Positions 27,207-35,979 of a stretch of 54,517 nt of DNA are shown here, piece after piece. The DNA is from Candidatus Alistipes merdigallinarum. GTDB lineage: Bacteria; Bacteroidota; Bacteroidia; Bacteroidales; Rikenellaceae. Position numbers and translations under genes: made by a program. Position 1 is the stretch's first letter. The number at the start of each line of letters is the position of its first letter. The stretch spans positions 1-54,517 of the forward strand of contig DWXH01000038.1 in the NCBI GenBank assembly GCA_019119305.1, given 5' to 3'. The notes under the pieces were generated by a model. The model saw nothing but the letters and a program-made list of their open reading frames with translations, made no database searches and was not told the DNA's origin.

Positions 27207-30053
27207 TTAGTGGGCTTCGACCCAGTTCTTTCCGACGCCACATTCGGCGATCAGCTTGACGTGTAGTTGCGCCGCATGTTCCATGCACCGTACGACGATC
27301 TCGCGTACCTCTGCCTCCTCGCTTTTCAGCAGATCGATGACGAGTTCGTCGTGGACCTGAAGAATCATCTTGGATTTCAGTCCTCGTTCCGAGAGCTCAC
27401 GGTGTACGGCGATCATGGCCAGTTTCATGATATCTGCCGCACTGCCTTGAATCGGGGCATTGATGGCATTGCGTTCGGCCAATCCCCGGACCACGGCATT
27501 ACCTGATTGGATGTTGGGCAACATCCGTTTTCGACCGAAAAGGGTGGTTACGTAGCCGGTTTCATGCGCTTGTGCAATGACGCGGTCCATGTATTGCTTT
27601 ACGCCCGGATAGGTGGCAAAATAGCTGTCGATAATCATTTTGGCTTCGGCGCGGGGAATGTTCAGCCGTTGGGCCAATCCGAATGCCGAGATGCCGTAGA
27701 TGATACCGAAATTAGCGGTCTTGGCTCGGCGGCGTTGCTCGCGGGTGACCTCTTCGGCTGGGATGGCATAGATTTTTGCTGCAGTAGCCGTGTGGATGTC
27801 TGCATCGTGGGCAAAGGCATCAAGCAGGTTCGGATCACCACTCAAGTGGGCCATCAGCCGCAGTTCGACCTGCGAATAGTCGGCCGAGAGCAGCAGGTGG
27901 TCGTCGTCCGATGCGACGAATGCCTTCCGTATTTCGCGTCCCTGCTCGTCCCGTACCGGAATGTTCTGTAGATTCGGATTGGTCGAACTGAGCCGGCCTG
28001 TTGCGGTGACCGCCTGATTGAATGAGGTATGGATCCGTCCTGTGCTCGGATTGATCAGTTGCGGAAGGGCCTCGATGTAGGTCGAAAGCAGTTTTTTAAT
28101 TCCCCGATACTCCAGTATGGCTCCAACTACCGGATGGCGGTCGGTGAGCATTTGCAGGTACTCTTCGTCCGTACGGAACTGTTTGGTCTTGGTTTTCTTG
28201 GGGTTCGGATCGATCTTCAGCCGGTTGAACAGGGCTTCGCCCAATTGTCTGGCCGAGTTGATGTTCAGTGAGGGATCGCCGCACATTTCACGGATGGAGT
28301 TCTCCAGTTCGATGGCCCGTGCCGATAGTGTTCGGCCCGAAGCGGCCAATACCTCCGTGTCGATCTTGACGCCGGTCATCTCGATATCGGCCAAAACCCG
28401 GATCAACGGCTCTTCGATCGTGCGGTAAAGGGTGTCGAGCCCGGCCTGTTCGAGTAGAGGCCACAGGTGGAGTTTCAACCGCAGGGTTACATCCGCATCC
28501 TCCGCTGCATATACGGCCACTTTTTCGACCGGAACGCGGTCCATCGTGATTTGGCGGGCACCCTTCCCGATGAGCTCCTCGATCGGAATCGGCGTATAGT
28601 TTAAAAATGTCGCTGCTAAATGATCCATCCCGTGCCGTGATTCGGGATCGAGCAGATAGTGGATGATCATCGTGTCATAGAGCCTGCCGCGTACATCGAG
28701 GCCGGCATGGTGCAATACCATCAGGTCGAATTTGATGTTCTGGCCGATTTTGGCGATCGCCTCGTTTTCGAATACCGGTCGGAGCGTGTCGATGATCTGT
28801 TTCGTGTTGTCAGGCCGACAGGGGATATACCATGCTTCGTGCGGAACGATGGCGATCGATATGCCGACGAGCCGGTCGTTGAAGATGTCGAATCCGGTCG
28901 TTTCGGTATCGAAACAGAATTCGGAGACATTCTCCAGCTTCCGGCGCAGAGCCTCGAGGTCGGCCTGCGTTTCGACCGTCCGATAGGTGTGGGGAAGGGT
29001 TTCGGCCGTGTCGAACAGGGGGGCACTGAAAAGTGTCACCTGTTCCGGACTTTGTTGTGTACCCGTTTCGAGTGAGGAGAAAAGGTCCGGAGCGGTCGGT
29101 TGTTTCCCCTGCTTCTTCTCGGTGTGGGAGGAGAACAGATCGGGTTCGGGGGCGACAGGAGAAATCTCGGAAATTCCGGGCGTATCCTGTTGTAAATCCC
29201 GAATAAACGAGCGGAATCCCAACTCTTTATAGATTTCGATCAGTTGCGGTTTGTCGGGCGACTCCAGTACCAGTTTCTCTGGCTCGAATGCGATCGGGAC
29301 ATGTTGTTCGATTGTGGCCAACCGTTTGGCCAGCAGAATCTGATCGCTGTGAGCGGCTATGTTCTCGCGCTGTTTGCCCGACAGCTGGTCGATGTGTTCC
29401 AGCAGTTGTTCGACGGGCCCGTATTGGCAAACCAGTTTGATCGCACTCTTCTCACCGATGCCCGGCACACCCGGAATATTGTCCGATGCGTCACCCCAAA
29501 GGGCCAGGATGTCGATCACCTGTTTCGGATTGTCGATACCGTAGTGTTCGTGAATCTGATCGCAGCCGATGATCTCTACACCGTCACTCCCTCCTTTGCG
29601 CTGCTTGTAGATATACACTTCCGGACGGATCAGTTGCCCGTAGTCTTTGTCGGGAGTCACCATATAGACCCGATAACCTTGTTCAGCCGCTTCGCGCGAC
29701 AGGGTGCCGATGACGTCGTCGGCTTCGAATCCGGCGATTTCGAGGATCGGAATCCGCATTGCCTCCAGGATTCGTTTGATGTATGGAACCGACGTGATGA
29801 TCTCTTCCGGTGTTTCGCTCCGGTTTGCCTTGTATTCGGGATAGAGATCGTGCCGGAAGTTTCCGCCCGGCGGATCGAAAGCGACGCCGAGACAGTCGGG
29901 CTGTTCGCGGCGGATGATGTCGTTGATGTATTTGACGAAGCCGAAGATCGCCGAGGTGTTCATTCCTTCGGCGTTGCGCATCGGACGCCCTATAAAAGCA
30001 TAGTAAAACCGAAATATCAGCGCATAGGCGTCTATCAAAAATAGCTTTTTCAT
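27207..30053 (-). CDS. polA: DNA polymerase I
   Basis: A 948-residue three-domain polymerase for Okazaki fragment processing and repair. The 5' nuclease domain covers about 1-290. The 3'-5' exonuclease domain is intact, with Asp382 and Glu384 in FDTETTG, and the polymerase domain carries SADYSQVELR, the O-helix region RRAKTANFGIIYGIS and LQVHDELV. The linker 291-355 is disordered-looking and contains PDLFSS twice (304-309, 322-327) and QVTLF (338-342), which resembles a beta-clamp binding motif. It is transcribed alone. Confidence 0.96.
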   Translation of the reverse strand: MKKLFLIDAYALIFRFYYAFIGRPMRNAEGMNTSAIFGFVKYINDIIRREQPDCLGVAFDPPGGNFRHDLYPEYKANRSETPEEIITSVPYIKRILEAMRIPILEIAGFEADDVIGTLSREAAEQGYRVYMVTPDKDYGQLIRPEVYIYKQRKGGSDGVEIIGCDQIHEHYGIDNPKQVIDILALWGDASDNIPGVPGIGEKSAIKLVCQYGPVEQLLEHIDQLSGKQRENIAAHSDQILLAKRLATIEQHVPIAFEPEKLVLESPDKPQLIEIYKELGFRSFIRDLQQDTPGISEISPVAPEPDLFSSHTEKKQGKQPTAPDLFSSLETGTQQSPEQVTLFSAPLFDTAETLPHTYRTVETQADLEALRRKLENVSEFCFDTETTGFDIFNDRLVGISIAIVPHEAWYIPCRPDNTKQIIDTLRPVFENEAIAKIGQNIKFDLMVLHHAGLDVRGRLYDTMIIHYLLDPESRHGMDHLAATFLNYTPIPIEELIGKGARQITMDRVPVEKVAVYAAEDADVTLRLKLHLWPLLEQAGLDTLYRTIEEPLIRVLADIEMTGVKIDTEVLAASGRTLSARAIELENSIREMCGDPSLNINSARQLGEALFNRLKIDPNPKKTKTKQFRTDEEYLQMLTDRHPVVGAILEYRGIKKLLSTYIEALPQLINPSTGRIHTSFNQAVTATGRLSSTNPNLQNIPVRDEQGREIRKAFVASDDDHLLLSADYSQVELRLMAHLSGDPNLLDAFAHDADIHTATAAKIYAIPAEEVTREQRRRAKTANFGIIYGISAFGLAQRLNIPRAEAKMIIDSYFATYPGVKQYMDRVIAQAHETGYVTTLFGRKRMLPNIQSGNAVVRGLAERNAINAPIQGSAADIMKLAMIAVHRELSERGLKSKMILQVHDELVIDLLKSEEAEVREIVVRCMEHAAQLHVKLIAECGVGKNWVEAH

Positions 30054-30217
30054 GTTTTGTTCTGTTGGCGGGAACGTTTGGCCGTGACGAGCGACCGAAG
30101 TCCGTTAAATTAAATGGTGTTACAAAATCAGAGAGGATGTCTCTTTTTTGTGAGCGTGAAAATACAAGATAAAAATACTTCCATCCGGCGGAAACAGTGT
30201 GGTTCCCCAAAAGCTGG

Positions 30218-30667
30218 CTAATTGTCCGACCGATACCACTCTGCGAAAGAGGTGGCCGTTTCGTGTAATTTGATGCTGAAGAGTTCGATTCCCTGAGGAA
30301 GTTCACGCCTGATCTCTTCTGCAAAGCGGGAGACCATGTTTTCACAGGTCGGCTGGTAGTCGCATATCTCGATTTTGTGGTACAGCGAGCGCAGTGCGTC
30401 GATTGCATCACCGTTCTCTGTCGTCCTGCGAATCACTAAAGCATGGTCGTACCGGTCGACGATCAACCGTCCTACGATGCGTTTCAGCTCGCCGAAATCC
30501 ATCACCATCCCATATTTCGGGTCGCTCGGATCATCATTGGGCTTCCCCTGTACCGTAACGAACAGTTTGTACGAGTGGCCGTGGATCTCGCGGCAGGCTC
30601 CGTCGTATCCGGAAAGCGAATGTGCCATCTCGAACGAAAACTCTTTGGTCAAACGAACTACGCTCAT
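30218..30667 (-). CDS. queD: 6-carboxy-tetrahydropterin synthase
   Basis: A 149-residue enzyme of the PTPS family that converts dihydroneopterin triphosphate to 6-carboxytetrahydropterin in queuosine/preQ0 synthesis. Zinc ligands should be His16, His29 and His31, with Cys25 as the catalytic thiol (CREIHGHSY). Its ATG overlaps the stop of the Lrp-type gene as ATGA, so the two are translationally coupled. No queC or queE is adjacent. Confidence 0.88.
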   Translation of the reverse strand: MSVVRLTKEFSFEMAHSLSGYDGACREIHGHSYKLFVTVQGKPNDDPSDPKYGMVMDFGELKRIVGRLIVDRYDHALVIRRTTENGDAIDALRSLYHKIEICDYQPTCENMVSRFAEEIRRELPQGIELFSIKLHETATSFAEWYRSDN

Positions 30668-31143
30668 AAATCCTCCTCTATATCGGGTATTTCGACCTGC
30701 CGGTCGAACGATTGAATCAGTGAAATGAATGTTTCGGTTTGTGAGACTTCGGGTAATGGTAGGATGTGGTCGAAAATCGTGTGCATCAGGTGCTCGTTAT
30801 TCGTGCAGTAGATTTTCATCAGGATGTTGTATTTGCCTGTGATAAAGTGGCATTCGGTAATCTCCGGTATCTTTTTCAGATGCTCGACCGTCTGTATGGT
30901 CTTTGTCGGATCGGATATCCGAATGCCGATGATGGCACATACGTCATATCCCAGCATTTTCGGATTGACCTCGAGACGTGAACCGAGAATAACCCCTGCC
31001 TCTTCCAATTTCCTTACGCGTTGATGGATAGCTGCTCCTGAAATACCGCACTCTCGGGCGATTTCGAGAAATGGCATTCGGGCGTTTTTGATCAGAAACC
31101 CTAAAATTTTGCGATCGATCGCGTCCAATGATATCTTTGCCAT
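30664..31143 (-). CDS. Lrp/AsnC-family transcriptional regulator
   Basis: A 159-residue regulator. The N-terminal HTH is clear (LDAIDRKILGFLIKNARMPF, then AAIHQRVRKLEEAGVI), followed by an Lrp effector-binding (RAM/ACT-like) domain of about 80 residues. The ligand is not predictable, although amino acids are typical. It is cotranscribed with queD, the first gene of the pair. Confidence 0.9.
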   Translation of the reverse strand: MAKISLDAIDRKILGFLIKNARMPFLEIARECGISGAAIHQRVRKLEEAGVILGSRLEVNPKMLGYDVCAIIGIRISDPTKTIQTVEHLKKIPEITECHFITGKYNILMKIYCTNNEHLMHTIFDHILPLPEVSQTETFISLIQSFDRQVEIPDIEEDL

Positions 31144-31250
31144 AATTTTTGTAGTCGTTGATTCCGAAACAGTTTGATTCCGAAAATGTATCTGATGGTT
31201 TTATATCCTCTATTTAGCCAAAATCGGTATCGACGGCGTTAAATTATAAG

Positions 31251-31258
31251 CAAAGTTA
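31251..31258 (-). promoter_or_regulatory. -7 box candidate for lrp-queD
   Basis: On the minus strand this reads TAACTTTG. It is 108 bases before the Lrp gene and lies back-to-back with the pgk promoter. No matching -33 is present. Confidence 0.35.
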
Positions 31259-31311
31259 CGGTTTTCTCGCAAAAAATGTCGAAAAATGAGAAAAAATATA
31301 GATACATTGAT

Positions 31312-31319
31312 TAACTTTG
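31312..31319 (+). promoter_or_regulatory. -7 box for pgk
   Basis: TAACTTTG matches TAnnTTTG, 51 bases before the pgk ATG. The -33 region is A-rich without TTTG. Confidence 0.45.
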
Positions 31320-31370
31320 GGGAGTTATTAAAGATATTTAAAAAGTTTAACCAAATAATACCGATGAACT

Positions 31371-32630
31371 ATGCAATCGATTGACAGCTATGATTTCAAA
31401 GGGAAACGCGCGATCATCCGCGTGGATTTCAATGTACCCCTGAACGAAAAACTCGAAATTACGGACGATACCCGTATCCGTGCTGCGATTCCGACGATCA
31501 AAAAGGTACTGCAGGAGGGTGGTTCGGCTATCCTGATGTCGCATCTGGGACGTCCGAAAAAAGGTCCGGAAGATAAATTCTCGTTGAAACATATCATCCC
31601 GGGTATCGAAGCCCGTCTGGGTGTAAAGGTGGATTTCGCCGGTGACTGCCAAGGTGAAGAGGCTGCCGCAAAAGCTGCTGCGCTGAAACCGGGTCAGGTG
31701 TTGCTGCTCGAAAACCTCCGTTTCTATGCCGAAGAGGAGGGTAAACCGCGTGGATTGGCTGCCGATGCCACCGACGAGGAGAAGAGTGCTGCGAAAAAAG
31801 CCCTGAAAGCCAGTCAGAAAGAGTTTACCAAACGGTTGGCGTCTTACGCAGATTGCTACATCAATGACGCTTTCGGTACGGCCCACCGGGCTCATGCTTC
31901 TACAGCTTTGATCGCCGAATATTTCCCGAATGACAAAATGTTCGGTTATGTAATGTTGGGCGAGTTGAAAGCTATCGATAAAGTGCTCGAATCTCCGGCA
32001 CGTCCGTTTACGGCTATTTTGGGCGGATCGAAAGTTTCGACGAAAATCAGCGTGATCGAGAACCTGATGAAACGGGTCGACAATTTGATCCTGGGTGGTG
32101 GTATGACCTATACATTCAAAGCTGCTCAGGGCGGAAAGGTCGGAACCAGCATCTGCGAACCCGACCAATTCGAAACGGCACTTGGAATTTTGGCTAAAGC
32201 CAAAGAGATGAATGTAAAAGTATATTTGGCAGAGGATGCCGTATGCGGCAAGGAGTTTAAGAACGATACCGAGACGCAGATTGCTCCGTCGAATGATATT
32301 CCTGATGGTTGGGAAGGACTTGATATTGGACCGAAAGCCGTTGCCGAGTTCAGCAAAGTGATCGCTGAGTCGAAAACGATTCTGTGGAACGGTCCGGTAG
32401 GTGTGTTCGAAATGGACAACTTTGCCAAAGGTTCGCGTGCGATTGCCGATGCGATTGTCGAGGCTACCGAAAAAGGTGCTTTCTCATTGATTGGAGGAGG
32501 CGACTCAGTGGCATGTATCAATAAGTTCGGTTTGGCCGACAAAGTAAGTTATGTGTCGACCGGTGGTGGTGCCTTGCTTGAATATATGGAAGGAATCGAA
32601 CTTCCGGGTGTAGCCGCAATTCGTAAATAG
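31371..32630 (+). CDS. pgk: Phosphoglycerate kinase
   Basis: A 419-residue glycolytic enzyme that makes ATP from 1,3-bisphosphoglycerate. The N-domain substrate motif RVDFNVPL is near residue 19, GRPK is at about 62 and [13 protein letters not shown] at about 165. The C-domain nucleotide motifs KVSTKI and [11 protein letters not shown] are intact. It is slightly longer than the E. coli enzyme owing to an insert rich in Glu/Lys near residue 120-155. It is monocistronic. Confidence 0.97.
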   Translation: MQSIDSYDFKGKRAIIRVDFNVPLNEKLEITDDTRIRAAIPTIKKVLQEGGSAILMSHLGRPKKGPEDKFSLKHIIPGIEARLGVKVDFAGDCQGEEAAAKAAALKPGQVLLLENLRFYAEEEGKPRGLAADATDEEKSAAKKALKASQKEFTKRLASYADCYINDAFGTAHRAHASTALIAEYFPNDKMFGYVMLGELKAIDKVLESPARPFTAILGGSKVSTKISVIENLMKRVDNLILGGGMTYTFKAAQGGKVGTSICEPDQFETALGILAKAKEMNVKVYLAEDAVCGKEFKNDTETQIAPSNDIPDGWEGLDIGPKAVAEFSKVIAESKTILWNGPVGVFEMDNFAKGSRAIADAIVEATEKGAFSLIGGGDSVACINKFGLADKVSYVSTGGGALLEYMEGIELPGVAAIRK

Positions 32631-32663
32631 GCTGCAATCCCGAAAATCTGAGAATAGAGAGGG

Positions 32664-32694
32664 TGAGGGTCCCGTGAGGCCCTCATCTTTTTTT
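32664..32694 (+). terminator. Terminator of pgk
   Basis: Stem TGAGGG (32664-32669) with CCCTCA (32680-32685), then TCTTTTTTT. Confidence 0.85.
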
Positions 32695-32750
32695 GTGGAA
32701 TGGGGAGAGATTATGGGATTATAAAAAAGTCGGAAAAAATGGGGGAAAAA

Positions 32751-32781
32751 TTTGGAAGGAGAAAAATTTTATCTATCTTTG
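32751..32781 (+). promoter_or_regulatory. Consensus promoter of tRNA-Val
   Basis: TTTG (32751-32754), 19 bases, TATCTTTG (32774-32781). Both boxes and the spacing match the Bacteroidota primary-sigma consensus TTTG-N19-TAnnTTTG. Transcription should begin near 32788. Confidence 0.8.
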
Positions 32782-32819
32782 CACTCGCAATCGGGGAGGT
32801 GATTGCAGTAAATAAGATT

Positions 32820-32894
32820 GGGAGTATAGCTCAGCTGGTTCAGAGCATCTGCCTTACAAGCAGAGGGTCCGGGGTTCGAATCCCTGTGCTCCCA
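32820..32894 (+). tRNA. tRNA-Val (anticodon TAC)
   Basis: A 75-base cloverleaf. The acceptor stem GGGAGTA pairs with TGCTCCC, the D stem is GCTC/GAGC, the anticodon stem TCTGC/GCAGA encloses CTTACAA with anticodon TAC at 32855-32857, and the T arm is CGGGG-TTCGAAT-CCCTG. The 3' CCA is not encoded. It reads GTA and, by wobble, other Val codons. The accessory region starts right after it, but I see no copy of its 3' end downstream. Confidence 0.95.
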
Positions 32895-32908
32895 CAGTAT
32901 AAATTAAG

Positions 32909-32942
32909 GAGTTACGATGAAATTTCGTAATTCTTTGATTTT
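32909..32942 (+). terminator. Terminator of tRNA-Val
   Basis: Stem 32909-32917 with 32925-32933 (nine pairs, one G-T), loop TGAAATT, then TTTGATTTTTG. Confidence 0.65.
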
Positions 32943-32998
32943 TGTGTACAAACAATTTGCAAACAACTTTCCGTTTTACGGCTTTGTTTCCGGTGTGT

Positions 32999-33370
32999 CT
33001 ACTTGATAATTTTATACCCCGTATCTATTACTAACCGATTTTCTTTGAGAGCTGCAAGTTTCCTTTTAAATTTGATGTTTTCAAAAAATATGTTCCAGGC
33101 ATCCACATTTGCACAACTCATATAATTTGCCGTGTCTATGATGTAATTGTATGGGTTATCTTCTTTCTTTACGGTAAATAGTCCGGTCGTTAAATGACAG
33201 ACGGGCCACGGTTCGCCTAACTTCTGTAATTCGGTACGTACATATTCAGTCATTGCCGCACGGTTCCTTAATATTACCTCGTTTGCGTCCGCTACTGTGG
33301 TGATCGCTTTTACTTCGATTGTAACAAGGTTGCTTTTATTCTCCTTGTTGTTGTGCTTTTCTTGTGTCAC
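32999..33370 (-). CDS. Small protein of unknown function, accessory region
   Basis: A 123-residue charged soluble protein with no signal or membrane segment. I do not recognise a family. The N-terminal 15 residues are Lys/Asn-rich; the rest looks like a mixed alpha/beta fold (TANYMSCANVDAWNIFFENI). It lies 32 bases downstream of another small minus-strand gene, likely in the same transcript. It has more A+T-rich codons than the flanking housekeeping genes. Confidence 0.55.
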   Translation of the reverse strand: MTQEKHNNKENKSNLVTIEVKAITTVADANEVILRNRAAMTEYVRTELQKLGEPWPVCHLTTGLFTVKKEDNPYNYIIDTANYMSCANVDAWNIFFENIKFKRKLAALKENRLVIDTGYKIIK

Positions 33371-33402
33371 GTTTTTACGGTTTAAAATGGGAAATATGCT
33401 AA

Positions 33403-33621
33403 TTATATTTTTTCATAAAAGCGAATCCGGTATTTTTTCAAGCGATCAAGCAAAAATTTATCCCGTTGTGGTTCTTCGGCTATTGATGTAGCATAATCCC
33501 TACAAATGCGCATCAATGTAATAAACGCAATTTCATCGCCTGGCTTATAAAAAGCTCTTTTTTGAATATTGTCGGCGATTTCCAGAAGTTGAAGTTTTTG
33601 TTTTGTGGTTAAACCTTTCAT
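33403..33621 (-). CDS. Small helical protein of unknown function, accessory region
   Basis: A 72-residue mostly helical protein starting MKGLTTKQKLQLLEIADNIQ. I place the start at the ATG 33619-33621, because the frame upstream of it (to 33699) runs through a terminator-like hairpin. I do not recognise the family. Its leader holds two hairpins with T-tails and a competing pairing, so expression may be controlled by attenuation. Confidence 0.5.
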   Translation of the reverse strand: MKGLTTKQKLQLLEIADNIQKRAFYKPGDEIAFITLMRICRDYATSIAEEPQRDKFLLDRLKKYRIRFYEKI

Positions 33622-33647
33622 AACTGTAAATTTTAGCGTTCTGGCAC

Positions 33648-33735
33648 AAAAAAAGCGGTGCGCCTTTCCCGCTGCTAAAGTCTTACAGTAGGCTTGCAAA
33701 TGCCATTACAGCAAATGCACGGGGGTACGCACCGC
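33648..33735 (-). terminator. Terminator-like hairpin in the leader of the 33403-33621 gene
   Basis: Read on the minus strand: GCGGTGCG (33735-33728) pairs with CGCACCGC (33662-33655), with an inner stem of CCCG/CGGG and TGC/GCA, then seven T (33654-33648). The loop is about 41 bases. It ends 27 bases before the gene's ATG. Confidence 0.6.
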
Positions 33736-33835
33736 AAAATATCTGCGTTTGTGTATGTACGGAAATAAAAAACGCCGTACCCGTAAATGGTCGGCGGTAT
33801 CTTATCCCGCCTACTGTTATTGAAAAACTTTAGCA
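33673..33835 (-). repeat. Long-range inverted repeat spanning the two leader hairpins
   Basis: On the minus strand GCCTACTG-T and ACTTTAGCA (33693-33673) are complementary to TGCTAAAGT and ACAGTAGGC (33835-33809). The arms pair in two blocks of nine, with unequal interior loops (3 and 9 bases). The downstream arm lies in the loop of the second hairpin, so the pairings compete or form a pseudoknot. Confidence 0.6.
33767..33796 (-). terminator. Upstream terminator-like hairpin in the same leader
   Basis: On the minus strand CGCCG (33796-33792) pairs with CGGCG (33777-33773), with a further ACC/GGT pairing past a one-base bulge, then TTTTTT (33772-33767). Confidence 0.6.
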
Positions 33836-33883
33836 CTGCAAGTATAGCAATTTTTTTTATACCTAAATGCCTGGTTAATAAAT

Positions 33884-34194
33884 TTAGTGTACTGTTATCA
33901 AATTTTCTACTCTGAACGCCCGAAACCCGTCCGCCTTAACGTTGAAATATCGTACCATTTTAGGCGTTTCCTTGCTGGTTCTCTTGATTAGTTGGGCAAC
34001 CCCTTGCAAGGTTTCGACGGCGTGTCGCTAAGTGCCGTCCGTTTTTTCGTAGGCAAACCGGACAACCCCGGTCCGCATCTGCTTAATAAGGCGGTAAATC
34101 TGCCACGATTTTGACAAAGCAACCGCAAATGTTTTTCCAGTCGTCTGATCTACCACGCTCGGCGCATAATGTTTGATAAATCGTGCTTGTTCAT
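33884..34194 (-). pseudogene. Decayed DUF2693 / SH3-barrel-like small gene
   Basis: The reading starts MNKHDLSNIMRRAW and hits TAG at 34150-34152. In a shifted frame it continues TGKTFAVALSKSWQIYRLIK and TGVVRFAYEKTDGT, meets TAG at 34028-34030, and in that frame goes on to ETPKMVRYFNVKADGFRAF and VENLITVH before a normal TAA at 33884-33886. The conserved order fits the small Bacteroidota DUF2693/SH3 beta-barrel family found on mobile DNA. Two stops and a frameshift make it a pseudogene; the span of 311 bases is not a multiple of three. It is upstream of and parallel to the two small genes. Confidence 0.7.
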
Positions 34195-34625
34195 CGTTTT
34201 ATTGTTTTATGGGGGCGGTGGTTAAAAGGTAGTGAGGGCGTGAGTTACCTACAAAATTTTTATACATATTTTTAATTAAATAATAATCAACCATTTATAA
34301 TATACACCATCAGCCTGTCACGCAGGATTGCCAGATAATGATTTTAACACAAATGTAACAAAGCAGATGTTAACAATTATTCAAAGTATGCATACCTTTG
34401 CAAAAATTCATAAGTACTTATTTTTAAGCACAAAGATATGCTACATATTGAAACAGTATGGTGGACTTTTTATCGTGGTTTTGACAAAGGAAAAACTATC
34501 TGCACTTCAATATCCAAACCAGAGAAACGATAAATAAAATACTTGAATTCGTTTTTTTGACGGGAAAATACGGGTAATATGCTAAATCAAAATGCCTTGC
34601 AAATAAATGTAAAATTTTTATTTAC
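34195..34625. other. A+T-rich intergenic region before dedA
   Basis: I see no convincing gene. A TACCTTTG -7 box at 34393-34400 on the plus strand could serve the dedA unit with a long leader, and a TATCTTTG on the minus strand lies at 34431-34438; neither has a good -33 element. An open frame at 34328-34537 lacks a credible start and family features. Confidence 0.5.
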
Positions 34626-35285
34626 ATGGAATTTCTTCTCGATTTTATCCTACACATTGACTTATATCTAATCGATATAGTACAGACATATCACACATGG
34701 GCATATATTATTTTGTTTCTTATCATATTTTGTGAGACAGGTTTAGTAATAACTCCATTCCTCCCCGGAGATTCGCTCTTGTTTGTCGCCGGAGCAATTA
34801 CCGCGCTTCCCGACATGCCATTGGAGGTCAACCTACTGACCTTTATCCTGTTTATGGCTGCAGTACTCGGTGATTCGTGCAATTACATGATCGGTCATTT
34901 TTTCGGAAAGAAACTTTTCAATGGAAAACATTCTATTTTGTTCAAACAAAAACACGTGGACAAAACCCACGAGTTCTATCGAAAATATGGAGGAAAAACT
35001 ATAATCATTGCCCGTTTTGTGCCCATCGTCCGCACATTCGCACCCTTTGCGGCTGGCATGGGAAAGATGCACTACCGTTTTTTTATGATATACAACATAA
35101 TAGGTGGAGCCTTGTGGATTGCTCTATTCTGCTATGCCGGCTATTTCTTCGGGGATCTGCCTTTTGTACAAAACAATTTGAAGCTACTGATTGTGGCCAT
35201 CGTCATAATCTCCATTCTACCTGCAGTCATCGAAATACTCCGAACGAAATGGAAAACCTCAAAGAAAACCGTCTCAAACGAATAA
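34626..35285 (+). CDS. DedA-family membrane protein
   Basis: A 219-residue inner-membrane protein of the DedA/VTT (SNARE-associated) superfamily, whose members flip or transport lipids and influence envelope stability. The hallmark region [14 protein letters not shown] and the Arg-containing [19 protein letters not shown] are present, with [14 protein letters not shown] and a C-terminal hydrophobic helix. It is followed by DUF47 and PiT genes with gaps of 32 and 14 bases, probably one operon. Codon use (many ATA, ACA, TTA) is softer than in the flanking core genes. Confidence 0.88.
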   Translation: MEFLLDFILHIDLYLIDIVQTYHTWAYIILFLIIFCETGLVITPFLPGDSLLFVAGAITALPDMPLEVNLLTFILFMAAVLGDSCNYMIGHFFGKKLFNGKHSILFKQKHVDKTHEFYRKYGGKTIIIARFVPIVRTFAPFAAGMGKMHYRFFMIYNIIGGALWIALFCYAGYFFGDLPFVQNNLKLLIVAIVIISILPAVIEILRTKWKTSKKTVSNE

Positions 35286-35317
35286 TTCTCAGGTGAATAT
35301 TAAAAATCATACCTACT

Positions 35318-35965
35318 ATGAAAAATTCTTTTTTTAGTCAATTTGCTCCTCAAGAACCCAAATTCTTTCCGATGTTGAGAAACCTCTCCAAGAGCCTTGT
35401 GGATTCGTCCAGCTTGTTGGTGGAAAGCATGAAATTCAGCTCGCAGGATAAGCGCAATGCATATTACAAACGTATTAAAGAGGTGGAACGAAATGCAGAC
35501 ATTCAGGCCAATAATATTTTCGACGAACTGGGAAAGACATTTATTACACCTTTTGACAGGGAAGATATACACAATCTGGCCTCCACGATAGACGACGTTA
35601 TCGATGGAATCAACAATTGCGCCAAACGAATCACTATCTATAACCCACATCCGATCTCTGAGAGTGGGATCGAGCTATGTCAGTTCATTCATCAAGGAGC
35701 TGTCTATATAGCGAAAGCCATGGACGAGCTAGGATCCTTTCGTAAACACACATCCGCCCTACGTGAATGCTGCACGAAACTGCACGAAATCGAAAATCAG
35801 GCAGACGATATATACGAACTTTTTGTTAAAAATCTGTTCGAAAAAGAAACGGATTGTATCGAATTAATCAAGATCAAAGAGATCATGCAGGAATTAGAAC
35901 GAACGACAGACACAGCTGAACGGGTCGGTAAAATTTTAAGAAATCTAATTGTTAAATATGCTTAA
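35318..35965 (+). CDS. DUF47 (PhoU-like) phosphate-transport accessory protein
   Basis: A 215-residue all-helical soluble protein of the DUF47/Pit-accessory family, related to PhoU. Segments SSLLVESMKFSSQDKRN, VERNADIQANNIFDELGKTF and PFDREDIHNLASTIDDVIDG are typical. DUF47 genes are almost always next to pit genes and are thought to modulate phosphate uptake, as the next gene here supports. Confidence 0.9.
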   Translation: MKNSFFSQFAPQEPKFFPMLRNLSKSLVDSSSLLVESMKFSSQDKRNAYYKRIKEVERNADIQANNIFDELGKTFITPFDREDIHNLASTIDDVIDGINNCAKRITIYNPHPISESGIELCQFIHQGAVYIAKAMDELGSFRKHTSALRECCTKLHEIENQADDIYELFVKNLFEKETDCIELIKIKEIMQELERTTDTAERVGKILRNLIVKYA

Positions 35966-35979
35966 AGGCTAAATATTAT

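Noticed and set aside
34328-34537. Possible 69-residue gene upstream of dedA
   Set aside because: No good start, no family resemblance, and a promoter-like -7 box (34393-34400) falls inside it.
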